Shown: in pieces, positions 8,239-16,797 of the stretch | Layout: every line of letters starts with the position of its first letter | Position numbering within the stretch: the stretch's first letter is position 1 | DNA from: Lachnospiraceae bacterium | Lineage (GTDB): Bacteria; Bacillota; Clostridia; Lachnospirales; Lachnospiraceae | Reading direction: 5' to 3' | Length of the DNA: 64,000 nt | Assembly: GCA_022800815.1 (NCBI GenBank) | Contig: JAAWRC010000009.1 | Location: 1 to 64,000 of the forward strand | Notes under the pieces: model-generated | Told to the model about the DNA's origin: nothing | Seen by the model: only the letters and a program-made list of their open reading frames with translations | Databases searched by the model: none | Position numbers and translations under genes: made by a program

Positions 8239-8943
8239 ATGATTTTTTGTGTGGAGGACGATACCGGGATCCGGGAGCTGATGATCTATGCGCTTGGCTC
8301 TGCCGGATTTTCGGCGAAGGGCTTTTCGGACGGCGTTTCCTTTTTTAAAGCCATGGGGGGGGAGACGCCGGAGCTCGTCCTTCTGGACATCATGCTTCCG
8401 GGGGAGGACGGCATTTCGATTTTGAAGCGGCTGCGGGAGGGGGAATCTGCCACGGCGAAGGTCCCGGTCATCATGGCCTCGGCCAAGGGGACGGAGTATG
8501 ACAAGGTGATCGGGCTGGACCTGGGGGCGGATGATTATCTGGCAAAGCCTTTTGGCATGATGGAGATGGTCTCCCGGGTGCGGGCGGTGCTCAGGAGGAC
8601 GAACGGAAGGGACATGGCCGGGAAGAACGAAGGGAAGGGGCGGGACGGGTGCTTTCGGATGGGGGAGCTTGTGATGGACCTGGCCGGACACCAGGTGTCT
8701 GTCTGTGGGGAGCGGATCGCCCTTACCTTCAAGGAGTATGAGCTTCTGCGTCTTTTCCTGGCACATCCGGGAAAGGTCTTTACCAGGGGACAGCTTCTCG
8801 GGCAGGTCTGGGGCTTTGGCTATGAGGGGGAGACGAGGACGGTGGACGTCCACGTGGGCACCCTGCGCATGAAGCTTGGAGAATGCGGCAGTTATATTGA
8901 AACGGTCCGCGGGGTCGGATACCGGATGGAGAGGATGGGATGA
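8239..8943 (+). CDS. OmpR/PhoB-family response regulator
   Basis: A 234-residue DNA-binding response regulator. The receiver domain starts MIFCVEDDTGIRELM with the acidic pair at residues 6-7, the phosphoacceptor Asp in LVLLDIMLPGEDG, and the conserved Lys in DDYLAKPFG. The C-terminal winged helix has FKEYELLRLFLAHPGKVFTR and ends RTVDVHVGTLRMKL...VRGVGYRM. I chose the ATG at 8239 because AAAGGAGCTGACGGAC precedes it; the frame is open further upstream through repeat C. Its stop overlaps the kinase start by four bases (ATGA). Given its place after the Na/Pi transporter, a PhoB/PhoP role is likely but inferred. Confidence 0.93.
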   Translation: MIFCVEDDTGIRELMIYALGSAGFSAKGFSDGVSFFKAMGGETPELVLLDIMLPGEDGISILKRLREGESATAKVPVIMASAKGTEYDKVIGLDLGADDYLAKPFGMMEMVSRVRAVLRRTNGRDMAGKNEGKGRDGCFRMGELVMDLAGHQVSVCGERIALTFKEYELLRLFLAHPGKVFTRGQLLGQVWGFGYEGETRTVDVHVGTLRMKLGECGSYIETVRGVGYRMERMG

Positions 8944-10478
8944 CGAAGAGAATTTTCCGCACGGTCTTTTTGGTGGCCGTCAGCATGTTTGTGGCCTCGG
9001 TGGTTCTTTTTATGACGGTCCTCTATGGGTATTTTTCTGCCGTCCGGCAGGAAGAGCTCAAGACGCAGACGGATTTGGCAGCGCAGGGGGTCCGGGAGGG
9101 GGGACTACGATATCTGAAGGGCCTTGGGAGTCCGAACTGCCGCATTACCTGGATTTCGGGGGACGGAACGGTTCTCTATGACAGCAGGTCCGATGCCGGG
9201 GGGATGGAGAATCATCTGGGGCGGGAGGAGGTAAAGGAGGCCCTTAAGGATGGCTATGGGACGGCGGCCCGCTCTTCCTTTACTCTGGCGGAGCGGTATC
9301 TGTACAGTGCGAAAAGGATGGAGGACGGTACGGTGCTCCGGCTTTCGGCCGCTCAGGACTCTCTGCCGGCACTGTTTTTCGGGATGTGGGGACCGTTCTG
9401 CGTGATTTTTGCGTTGGCTGTCTGCCTGTCCTTTTTTCTGGCTTCCAGGCTGGCGAAAAAGATCGTGGAGCCCCTCAATGAACTGGACCTGGACGCTCCG
9501 TTTACGGACGGGGTCTATGAAGAGCTTTCGCCGCTTTTGATCCGGATTCAGGCCCAGCAGAGGGAGATCGGCTGGCAGAGAGAAGAGCTTTTGCAGACCT
9601 CGCTGCTACGCCGGGAGTTCACGGCTAATGTCTCCCATGAACTGAAAACGCCGCTTCAGACCATTTCGGGCAGTGCGGAGCTTCTGGCGGAGGGCATGGT
9701 GAAGCCGGAGGACGTGCCTGCTTTTTCCGGGAGGATTTACGGGGAGGCGAAACGGATGATCCGGCTGGTGGAGGACATTCTCCGGCTTTCCCATCTGGAC
9801 GAGGGCGCAAAAGACATGCGATGGGAGTGGGTGGATTTGTGTGACCTGGGGAAGGAGGCGGCGGAATCGTTTTCTCCGGGGGCGAAGGAGGCGGGCGTGG
9901 CGTTTCTGTTTTTGGGAGGGCCGGCGGCCGTTTTCGGGGTTCGACCGCTTTTGCAGGGGATTGTCTACAATCTCTGTGACAACGCCGTCAAGTATAACCG
10001 GCCGGGGGGCTCTGTCTGCCTGGAGGTAAAGGAGGAGGCTGGGGAAGTGCTTCTCATGGTCACGGATACGGGAATCGGGATTTCGGAGGAACATCAGGAG
10101 CGGATTTTTGAGCGGTTCTATCGGGTGGACAAGAGCCATTCGAAGGAGATTGGCGGAACGGGGCTTGGGCTCTCCATCGTCAAGCATGCGGTGAAGCTGC
10201 ACGGGGCGAAGCTGGAGCTTTCCAGTGTTCCAGGAAAGGGAACGAAGATTTCAGTCCGGTTTCTGAAAAACGGAGGGAGGGAATGGAGTGGAGAGGGAAT
10301 TTTTGATTGCAAAGACAGGGAACCGGGACGTGGTTCTCGGAAAGGCCAGGATGTCGGACTGGGAGGACATGTACAGGAATGTCTGGTCCAGGCCGGAGAC
10401 GGCGAAGTTCATGATGTGGCAGGTGACAAGGGACGAGGAGGCGGCGAAGGCCAGGATGAAGCGGACGGTTGCCTATGA
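8940..10478 (+). CDS. PhoR-like sensor histidine kinase with anomalous C-terminal tail
   Basis: A membrane sensor kinase, partner of the preceding regulator. A hydrophobic segment at about residues 7-30, an extracytoplasmic sensor region of about 110 residues and a second membrane segment near 145-170 are followed by HisKA with FTANVSHELKTPLQ (His233) and HATPase motifs NLCDNAVKYN, DTGIGIS and GGTGLGLSIV. Homology should end near residue 447 (ISVRFLKNGG). The frame then stays open for about 65 more residues, running 191 bases into the acetyltransferase gene in another frame, with a Gly/Arg/Asp-rich composition that looks like a shadow. A lost stop codon or a frameshift is possible. Confidence 0.9.
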   Translation: MTKRIFRTVFLVAVSMFVASVVLFMTVLYGYFSAVRQEELKTQTDLAAQGVREGGLRYLKGLGSPNCRITWISGDGTVLYDSRSDAGGMENHLGREEVKEALKDGYGTAARSSFTLAERYLYSAKRMEDGTVLRLSAAQDSLPALFFGMWGPFCVIFALAVCLSFFLASRLAKKIVEPLNELDLDAPFTDGVYEELSPLLIRIQAQQREIGWQREELLQTSLLRREFTANVSHELKTPLQTISGSAELLAEGMVKPEDVPAFSGRIYGEAKRMIRLVEDILRLSHLDEGAKDMRWEWVDLCDLGKEAAESFSPGAKEAGVAFLFLGGPAAVFGVRPLLQGIVYNLCDNAVKYNRPGGSVCLEVKEEAGEVLLMVTDTGIGISEEHQERIFERFYRVDKSHSKEIGGTGLGLSIVKHAVKLHGAKLELSSVPGKGTKISVRFLKNGGREWSGEGIFDCKDREPGRGSRKGQDVGLGGHVQECLVQAGDGEVHDVAGDKGRGGGEGQDEADGCL

Positions 10479-10839
10479 AAAAACTCATGACACGTACCTG
10501 GTGTACGAGAGGAAGAGCGGGCAGGCCATCGGCTTTGCGGGAATCGAGGAGGTTCACCCTCATGCGTTCCGTGAGACCGGCATTGCCATCGGCTCGGAAT
10601 ACGTGGGGAGGGGGTATGGAAAGCAGGTCCTGCAGATCCTTTTGGAGCGAAGCATTTTGCTGGGAGGAAGGGAGTTTTATTACTCGACCCGAAAGGGCAA
10701 CGTGGCCGGAAAGGCCCTGGCGCTGTCCTGCGGTTTTGTCTACCGGTACTCAGAGCAGAAGACGGACCAGAGAAACGGGGAAGTGTACGAGCTGGAGGTT
10801 TACAGGAAACTACAAGCTGATCAGTCTGCAGATCATTAA
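10288..10839 (+). CDS. GNAT family N-acetyltransferase
   Basis: A 183-residue acetyltransferase of the GNAT superfamily, probably RimJ/RimL-like in fold. The acetyl-CoA binding loop appears as YVGRGYGKQVLQILLERS, followed by RKGNVAGKALALSCGFV, the usual beta5-alpha4 region. Start is a GTG preceded by GGAGGGAGG; an ATG five bases earlier is out of frame and stops quickly. The gene lies inside the annotated 3' end of the kinase frame, so the true kinase end is in doubt. Substrate unknown. Confidence 0.87.
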   Translation: MEREFLIAKTGNRDVVLGKARMSDWEDMYRNVWSRPETAKFMMWQVTRDEEAAKARMKRTVAYEKTHDTYLVYERKSGQAIGFAGIEEVHPHAFRETGIAIGSEYVGRGYGKQVLQILLERSILLGGREFYYSTRKGNVAGKALALSCGFVYRYSEQKTDQRNGEVYELEVYRKLQADQSADH

Positions 10840-10870
10840 CTGGGGAAATAATTATTTGCCGTGATGGAAG

Positions 10871-10981
10871 GAAAAAGAGGTTATCTGGCAGGCGTCGCCG
10901 CTCCTGCATCTCTTTTGACCCATAGGGTGCGTGGTTGCAACGAAATTTACCACCTCAGATAACCTCTCTTATAATAGCATA
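10871..10981 (-). ncRNA. Candidate small non-coding RNA with cloverleaf-like fold
   Basis: On the minus strand, a consensus promoter (10987-11015) is followed by a segment closed by a perfect 12-bp stem (AGAGGTTATCTG with CAGATAACCTCT) and ended by TTTTT. Inside the stem are three small hairpins: GTGGT/ACCAC, ACCC-TAT-GGGT, and GCAG...CTGC capped by a GCGA (GNRA) tetraloop on a GCG/CGC stem. No coding frame of note lies in it, and the next gene on this side is convergent, so it is not a leader. I do not recognise the family. Confidence 0.6.
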
Positions 10982-10986
10982 CTCAA

Positions 10987-11015
10987 ATTATAACTGCATT
11001 ATTGAGATTTGTAAA
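10987..11015 (-). promoter_or_regulatory. Promoter of the small RNA candidate
   Basis: Minus strand TTTACA and TATAAT with a 17-base spacer. It fires leftward into 10871-10981 and has no protein-coding gene downstream on that strand. Confidence 0.75.
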
Positions 11016-11035
11016 GAATTTGTTTGTGAGAATGG

Positions 11036-11106
11036 CAGAAAGAAAATCGGTTTTTTTAGCCAGAACCGATTTTCTTCCTGATGTTTTGCGAAAATAAAAT
11101 ACGGAA
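11036..11106. repeat. Short form of palindromic repeat A (A3)
   Basis: AGAAAATCGGTT and AACCGATTTTCTTCC form a hairpin whose loop TTTTTAGCCAG and right flank (TTTTGCGAAAATAAAATACGGAA) match the outer part of the longer copies at 14826-15040 and 45504-45729. The inner stems of the long copies are missing. It lies downstream of coaX on the minus strand and may terminate it. Confidence 0.65.
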
Positions 11107-11161
11107 ATGAAAGAAACCCGCAATTGTGTTTTTTGTCATTCTATGGTAAAATACTTTGGAA

Positions 11162-11935
11162 TTATGGGTTTTGCTGGTTTTTCGTGTAGATGATCCACAG
11201 CCCCTTGAGCAGAAGGCCGTCGTCGATGATGATCTTGTGGCGGCAGTGGGGGATGATGATTTTGGATAGTCCCCCGGTGGCGAGGACGGTGGGTTCCTCC
11301 CCCAGTTCCTCGGCGAACCGGTCGATCATGCCGTCCAGCATGGAGGCGCTTCCCAGGACCACGCCGCTGCGCATGCATTCGGTGGTGTTTTTCCCGATGG
11401 CGTGCCTGGGCGGTTCAAGGCTGATGTTGTGGAGCTGGGCCGCCCTTTGGGAGAGGGATTCCAAGGAGACCCGGACGCCGGGAATGATGGCGCCGCCGAT
11501 GTAATTGCGGTTTTTGTCGATGCAGGTGATGGTGGTGGCGGTGCCCATGTCGATGACCAGGAAGGGGGCCTTGTATTCCCGGATGCCGGCCACGGCGGTG
11601 ACCACCAGGTCGCTTCCCACGGCGGCGGGATTGTCCATGAGGATGTTGAGGCCGGTCTTCACTCCGGGGCCCACCATGAGACAGGTTTTTCCGATGATCT
11701 TTTCCACGGACAGCCGGACGGTCTTGGAGATGGGGGGAACCACGGATGAGAGAATCGCCCCCTCCAGGCCCCTGGGGTTGACGTGGTAGAGTTCCAGGAT
11801 GTTTTTAAAGGTGATGGCGTATTCCAGGACGGTCTGGCTTAAGTTGGTGGAGATGCGCTCCACGAAATAAGTCTTTTTGTCGTCGATGCAGCCGATGACG
11901 ATGTTGGTATTGCCGATGTCGATGGCGAGTATCAT
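11162..11935 (-). CDS. coaX: Type III pantothenate kinase
   Basis: Phosphorylates pantothenate, the first step of coenzyme A synthesis, in an acetyl-CoA-insensitive manner typical of type III kinases, which also need a monovalent cation. The 257-residue protein starts MILAIDIGNTNIVIGCID, the ASKHA phosphate-1 motif, and has FLVIDMGTATTITCID and ATGGLS motifs. It is divergent from coaBC with 126 bases between the starts; a short AT-rich stretch lies between them but I could not fix promoters. Confidence 0.95.
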   Translation of the reverse strand: MILAIDIGNTNIVIGCIDDKKTYFVERISTNLSQTVLEYAITFKNILELYHVNPRGLEGAILSSVVPPISKTVRLSVEKIIGKTCLMVGPGVKTGLNILMDNPAAVGSDLVVTAVAGIREYKAPFLVIDMGTATTITCIDKNRNYIGGAIIPGVRVSLESLSQRAAQLHNISLEPPRHAIGKNTTECMRSGVVLGSASMLDGMIDRFAEELGEEPTVLATGGLSKIIIPHCRHKIIIDDGLLLKGLWIIYTKNQQNP

Positions 11936-12061
11936 AAGTGCGAAATCCTTTCCATATAAATTCGGATATCGTTTTGGATATCCATTCCGGCCGCAGCCGG
12001 TTCAGGTGCGATTATAGCATGGATTGGCGGGCGGCGCAAGGGAATTACCATAAGGAGATCT

Positions 12062-13270
12062 ATGTCTATGTTAAAGGGAAAAACGGTGCTTCTCGGCGTT
12101 TCGGGAAGCATTGCGGCGTATAAGATCGCAAATCTGGCAAGACTGTTAAAAAAGAACCATGCCACGGTCCATGTGCTGATGACGGAGCACGCCACGAATT
12201 TCATCACTCCGACTACTTTTGAGACTTTGACGGGGACCAAGTGCCTGATTGACACCTTTGACCGGAATTTTGAGTTTTCCGTGGAGCACGTGGCCCTGGC
12301 GAAGCAGGCGGACCTTTTCATGGTGGCTCCTGCCAGCGCCAACGTGATCGGAAAGATTGCGTGGGGGATCGCCGACGACATGTTGACGACGACCATCATG
12401 GCCTGCCCCTGCAAGAAGTTCATTGCCCCGGCCATGAACACCAACATGTACAACAATCCCATTGTTCAGGACAACATTGCGAGGCTCAAGGGCTTTGGCT
12501 ATGAGTTCGTGGAGCCGGTGGTGGGGATGCTCGCCAACGGGGACACGGGCAACGGGAGGATGGCGGACGAGGAGACGCTGCTTGCCTATATTCTTAAAGA
12601 GTTGGCTTTTAAGAAGGATCTGGCCGGAAAGAAGGTTCTGGTGACGGCGGGGCCCACCAGGGAGGCCGTCGACCCGGTCCGCTATCTTTCCAACCATTCC
12701 ACCGGAAAGATGGGCTACGCCCTGGCGAGGGCGGCCATGCAGAGGGGGGCCGAGGTGACTCTCGTGACCGGGCCCACATCCTTGAAACGTCCGGAGTTCG
12801 TGAAGGTGGTGGAGATCGTGACGGCGGCGGAGCTCTATGAGGCGGTTCTCTCTCGTTTTGCGGAGCAGGACGTCATCATCAAGGCGGCGGCGGTGGCTGA
12901 TTACCGGCCGGCGGCGGTGAGTGGCGAGAAGGTCAAGAAGGCGGAGGGGGAGATGTCCATCCCGCTTTCCAGGACGGAGGACACTTTGAAGGCGCTGGGG
13001 GAGCGGAAGCGGGAGGGGCAGTTCCTCTGCGGTTTTTCCATGGAGACGGAGCGGATGCTGGAGCATTCCAGGGAGAAGCTTTTGAAAAAGAACCTGGACA
13101 TGATCGTGGCCAACAACCTCAAGGTGGAGGGGGCCGGGTTCGGCACGGACACCAACGTGGTCACGATCATCACCAGGGGCGGGGAGGTTTCTCTTCCGAA
13201 GATGAGCAAGGAGGAAGTGGCACACCGGATTCTGGATGCCATAAATAGAAGGAATGAGGCGGATTCTTAA
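12062..13270 (+). CDS. coaBC: Bifunctional phosphopantothenoylcysteine decarboxylase / phosphopantothenate-cysteine ligase
   Basis: Joins cysteine to 4'-phosphopantothenate and then decarboxylates the product, the second and third steps of coenzyme A synthesis. 402 residues. The N-terminal FMN-dependent CoaC domain (about 1-180) has GSIAAYK, the flavin-site region APASANVIGK and APAMNTNMYNNP. The C-terminal CoaB domain (about 185-400) has VTAGPTREAVDPVRYLSNHS and AAVADYRP. The ribosome binding site is AAGGAGATCT. The stop overlaps the start of the next gene by 17 bases, so coaBC and cardiolipin synthase are cotranscribed. Confidence 0.96.
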   Translation: MSMLKGKTVLLGVSGSIAAYKIANLARLLKKNHATVHVLMTEHATNFITPTTFETLTGTKCLIDTFDRNFEFSVEHVALAKQADLFMVAPASANVIGKIAWGIADDMLTTTIMACPCKKFIAPAMNTNMYNNPIVQDNIARLKGFGYEFVEPVVGMLANGDTGNGRMADEETLLAYILKELAFKKDLAGKKVLVTAGPTREAVDPVRYLSNHSTGKMGYALARAAMQRGAEVTLVTGPTSLKRPEFVKVVEIVTAAELYEAVLSRFAEQDVIIKAAAVADYRPAAVSGEKVKKAEGEMSIPLSRTEDTLKALGERKREGQFLCGFSMETERMLEHSREKLLKKNLDMIVANNLKVEGAGFGTDTNVVTIITRGGEVSLPKMSKEEVAHRILDAINRRNEADS

Positions 13271-14813
13271 GTTTTTAACCAGCCGGATGGTGTGGGTCGC
13301 CATTGTGATGATGCTCCAGGTGGCCTGGATCGTGGCGTCCATTTTGTTTCTCGGCCGGTATTACTGGGTGATCACGGCGGCGCTGTCTCTCATCGGGCTG
13401 ATCTTCGTCATGTACATTGCCCAGGAATGGTACAATCCGGCCTACAAGCTGGCCTGGAGCATCCTGATCCTGAGTGTTCCGATCCTTGGGACGATCCTCT
13501 ATCTGTTTTTTGGCCGGGGCAACACCATTGTTGCCGAGAGGAGGAAGCACAGGCAGATCGACGAGGAGCTCTATCCCCTGATGGAACAGCCGGAGGGCAT
13601 TGCAAAGGAGCTTTTTTCGGCGGACCCGGCGGTGGCAAGGCAGTTTTCTTATCTGTACCGGACGGCCCATTACCCGGCGGGGAGGAATGGGTTTACCCAC
13701 TATTTTCCCGGCGGGGAGGAGTATTTCGAGGAGCTCTGCGGGGCCCTTAAGCGGGCGGAGCGGTTCGTTTTCCTGGAGTATTTCATCATCGAGCGGGGGT
13801 ACATGTGGGACACGATCCTGGAGATTCTCACGGAGAAGGCGAAGGAGGGGGTGGAGGTGCGCCTGCTCTACGACGACGTAGGCTGTATCTGGCTGCTCCC
13901 CCGGGATTATCCGGAGTTTCTGGAGAAGAGGGGGATCGTGTGCCGGCGGTTCAATCTGCTGCGCCCGGTCATGTCGGCGGTCTTCAACAACCGGGACCAC
14001 CGGAAGATCGCAGTGATCGACGGCCATACGGCCTTCTGCGGGGGCTTAAATCTGGCGGATGAATATATTAATAAGAAGGAACGGTTTGGACACTGGAAGG
14101 ACGGCGGCGTGATGATTAAGGGCGAGGCCGTCTGGAATTACACGGCCATGTTCCTCGGCATGTGGAATTCCATCCGCCATACGGACTTTGACTACGGACG
14201 ATACCGGGCAGTTTTCGGCTCCCGGACGAGCGGGGAGACTTCGGAGGGCGGCCCTTCGCAGTCCGGCTACGTGCTTCCCTACGGGGATTCCCCACTGGAC
14301 CATGACTGTACCGGGGAGAACGTGTATTTGAACATCCTTCACGGTGCGAAGCGGTATGTGTATATTTACACGCCTTACCTGATCATTGACCAGGAGATGG
14401 CGGTGGCCCTCACGCTGGCGGCCAAGAGCGGTGTGGACGTGCGGATCATGACGCCCCACGTTCCGGACAAGAAGCTGATTTTCATGCTGACCCGCTCCTA
14501 TTATGCCAGGCTTCTGGACGCAGGGGTGCGGATCTATGAGTATCTGCCGGGATTCCTCCACACGAAGGCTTTTGTGGCGGACGACGAGCTTGCGGCTATC
14601 GGCAGTATCAATCTGGACTACCGGAGCCTGTACCTGCACTTTGAGTGCGGGGCCCTCCTCTACCGGACGGAGGCGGTGCTGGAGCTCAAGGAGGATTTTG
14701 TGAGGACCATGGAGGGGGAGGCCATGGAGGTCACCATGGAGTTTTGCAGGAAGCGGCCGATCTATGAGCGGGTGCTGGTGTCGGCCATGCATCTGTTTGA
14801 ACCGCTGTTTTAA
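13254..14813 (+). CDS. cls: Cardiolipin synthase (first of two paralogues)
   Basis: Condenses two phosphatidylglycerols, or uses a related donor, to make cardiolipin at the membrane. 519 residues: two N-terminal membrane segments (about 12-30 and 38-58) and a third hydrophobic stretch near 65-85, followed by two phospholipase-D HKD motifs, HRKIAVIDGHTAFCGGLN and HTKAFVADDELAAIGSINLD. It starts within the end of coaBC and ends 12 bases before repeat A1. A second family member lies at 21929-23464 with the same architecture. Confidence 0.93.
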   Translation: MRRILKFLTSRMVWVAIVMMLQVAWIVASILFLGRYYWVITAALSLIGLIFVMYIAQEWYNPAYKLAWSILILSVPILGTILYLFFGRGNTIVAERRKHRQIDEELYPLMEQPEGIAKELFSADPAVARQFSYLYRTAHYPAGRNGFTHYFPGGEEYFEELCGALKRAERFVFLEYFIIERGYMWDTILEILTEKAKEGVEVRLLYDDVGCIWLLPRDYPEFLEKRGIVCRRFNLLRPVMSAVFNNRDHRKIAVIDGHTAFCGGLNLADEYINKKERFGHWKDGGVMIKGEAVWNYTAMFLGMWNSIRHTDFDYGRYRAVFGSRTSGETSEGGPSQSGYVLPYGDSPLDHDCTGENVYLNILHGAKRYVYIYTPYLIIDQEMAVALTLAAKSGVDVRIMTPHVPDKKLIFMLTRSYYARLLDAGVRIYEYLPGFLHTKAFVADDELAAIGSINLDYRSLYLHFECGALLYRTEAVLELKEDFVRTMEGEAMEVTMEFCRKRPIYERVLVSAMHLFEPLF

Positions 14814-14825
14814 AAGTAAAGAGTG

Positions 14826-15040
14826 AAATTTCTGCATTTTGTTTCGCAAGAAATACGGAAGAAAATCAGTTCTTTTCACGCCAGAACACGCTTCCGCTCA
14901 TGAAAGCTCGTAGCGGTACTAAGAGCCTTTCTTCGCTTTGGCTCAAAACGCTCTAAGTACCGACGGCTTTCATACGGTTCTGGCTTAGAAAAAACTGCTT
15001 TTCTTCCTGGACCTTTGCAAAATATAAAATGTAGAAATTT
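14826..15040. repeat. Long palindromic repeat A, copy 1
   Basis: A 215-base imperfect inverted repeat. Outer arms AAATTTCTGCATTTTG and AAAATGTAGAAATTT pair, then GGAAGAAAA with TTTTCTTCC, GCCAGAAC with GTTCTGGC, ATGAAAGC with GCTTTCAT, and GGTACTAAGAGC with GCTCTAAGTACC. Unpaired internal loops between these stems are the same as in copy 2 (opposite orientation) at 45504-45729. It lies between cls and prfC. Confidence 0.85.
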
Positions 15041-15088
15041 AGGGCATAAGGTGCCGGAACGCAATATGATAGAAAAGAGGATGGATAC

Positions 15089-16696
15089 GTGGCGTTATCG
15101 AAGCAGGAAGTGTTAAGACAGGAAATTGAGAAGAGGAGGACGTTTGCGATCATTTCCCATCCGGACGCGGGCAAGACCACGCTGACGGAGAAGTTTCTTC
15201 TCTACGGGGGGGCCATCAACCTGGCGGGCTCGGTGAAGGGGAAGAAGACGGCGAAGCATGCGGTCTCCGACTGGATGGAGATCGAGAAGCAGAGGGGGAT
15301 CTCCGTGACCTCGTCGGTGCTCCAGTTTAATTACGGGGGCTTTTGCATCAATATTTTGGATACGCCGGGGCACCAGGATTTCTCGGAGGATACCTACCGG
15401 ACGCTGATGGCCGCCGACTCTGCAGTCATGGTCATCGACGCCAGCAAGGGCGTGGAGGCCCAGACCATCAAGCTGTTCAAGGTCTGCCTGCTGAGACAGA
15501 TCCCGATTTTTACGTTTATCAACAAGATGGACCGGGAGGCCAACGATCCCTTCGAGCTGATGGACGAGATCGAGTCGGTGCTGGGGATCGCCACCTGCCC
15601 GGTCAACTGGCCCATCGGCTCCGGCAAGGAGTTTAAGGGGGTCTATGAGCGGGATTTGAAGTGTGTCAGCACCTTCACGGCGGCCATGAACGGCCAGAAG
15701 GAGGTGGCGGTGAGGCAGGTGCCTCTTTCGGACCCTTCGGCGGCGGAGGTTCTGGGGGAGGGCTTTTACGGCCAGCTTCTGGAGGATATTGAGCTTCTCG
15801 ACGGGGCAGGGCAGGAGCTTGACATGGAGCTTGTGAGGCAGGGGAAGCTTTCCCCGGTGTTTTTCGGCTCGGCCCTGACCAACTTCGGAGTGGAGACCTT
15901 CCTCACGCATTTCCTGAAAATGACGACGCCCCCGCTTCCCAGGAATGCGGATATCGGGCTCATTGACCCGGTTACGGAGGAGTTTTCGGCTTTCGTCTTT
16001 AAGATCCAGGCCAACATGAACAAGGCCCACCGGGACCGGATCGCCTTTATGCGGATCTGTTCCGGAAAGTTCGAGGCGGGGATGGAGGTCAACCATGTCC
16101 AGGGGGGCCGGAGGGCGAAGCTGTCCCAGCCCCAGCAGATGATGGCTCAGGAGCGCAAGATCGTGGAGGAGGCCTATGCGGGGGACATTATCGGCGTGTT
16201 CGACCCGGGGCTCTTTTCCATCGGGGATACCTTCACTTCGTCGGGGAAGAAGTTCGCCTATGAGGGGATCCCGACCTTTGCGCCGGAGCATTTCGCCAGG
16301 CTCAAGCAGATGGACACCATGAAGCGGAAGCAGTTTTTAAAGGGCGTGAACCAGATCGCCCAGGAGGGCGCCATCCAGATTTTCCAGGAGTTCAACACCG
16401 GCATGGAGGAGATCATCGTCGGCGTGGTGGGGGTCCTCCAGTTTGACGTTTTGCTGTTTCGGCTGAACAATGAGTACAACGTGGAGGTGAAGCTGGAACC
16501 GCTTCCCTACGAGCATATCCGCTGGATCGCCAACAAGGAGGAGGTTGACGCGGCGAAGCTCCAGGGAACCTCCGACATGAAGCGGGTCAAGGACCTCAAG
16601 GGGAATCCGCTGCTTCTGTTTGTCAACAGTTGGAGCGTGGGCATGGTCCTGGACCGGAATCCGGGGCTTGAGCTTGCGGAATTTTCCAGAAATTGA
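15089..16696 (+). CDS. prfC: Peptide chain release factor 3
   Basis: A translational GTPase that recycles class I release factors after termination. The 535-residue protein has the G1 motif SHPDAGKTTLTEKF, switch I region with RGISVTSS, G3 DTPGHQDF, and G4 NKMD, in RF3 order, with the RF3-type insert and C-terminal domain. The GTG start at 15089 is preceded by AAGAGGATG; the nearby ATG at 15081 is out of frame. It follows repeat A1 and is single in this window. Confidence 0.95.
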   Translation: MALSKQEVLRQEIEKRRTFAIISHPDAGKTTLTEKFLLYGGAINLAGSVKGKKTAKHAVSDWMEIEKQRGISVTSSVLQFNYGGFCINILDTPGHQDFSEDTYRTLMAADSAVMVIDASKGVEAQTIKLFKVCLLRQIPIFTFINKMDREANDPFELMDEIESVLGIATCPVNWPIGSGKEFKGVYERDLKCVSTFTAAMNGQKEVAVRQVPLSDPSAAEVLGEGFYGQLLEDIELLDGAGQELDMELVRQGKLSPVFFGSALTNFGVETFLTHFLKMTTPPLPRNADIGLIDPVTEEFSAFVFKIQANMNKAHRDRIAFMRICSGKFEAGMEVNHVQGGRRAKLSQPQQMMAQERKIVEEAYAGDIIGVFDPGLFSIGDTFTSSGKKFAYEGIPTFAPEHFARLKQMDTMKRKQFLKGVNQIAQEGAIQIFQEFNTGMEEIIVGVVGVLQFDVLLFRLNNEYNVEVKLEPLPYEHIRWIANKEEVDAAKLQGTSDMKRVKDLKGNPLLLFVNSWSVGMVLDRNPGLELAEFSRN

Positions 16697-16797
16697 GGGG
16701 GTTCGTAAGTTTTTTGCCGGCATGGAGCGTTTTGGGGAACCCGGGACGGGCGGTCCGCATAGGATAGGGTAAGGGACCGGGAGGGGAAGGATTTCCC

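Noticed and set aside
7624..8853. Long open frames on the strand opposite known genes (also 12146-13342 and 59976-61385)
   Set aside because: They are antisense to strongly supported genes, have low-complexity His/Arg/Pro-rich translations, and lack ribosome binding sites; they come from the high GC content.
10871..10981. T-box leader or tRNA gene
   Set aside because: A run GGGTGCGTGG looked like a T-box at first, but the specifier hairpin and downstream gene are missing, and no tRNA arm lengths or CCA-type acceptor fit.
11024..11110. Insertion sequence remnant
   Set aside because: No transposase-like coding sequence or flanking duplication; better explained as a short form of palindromic repeat A.
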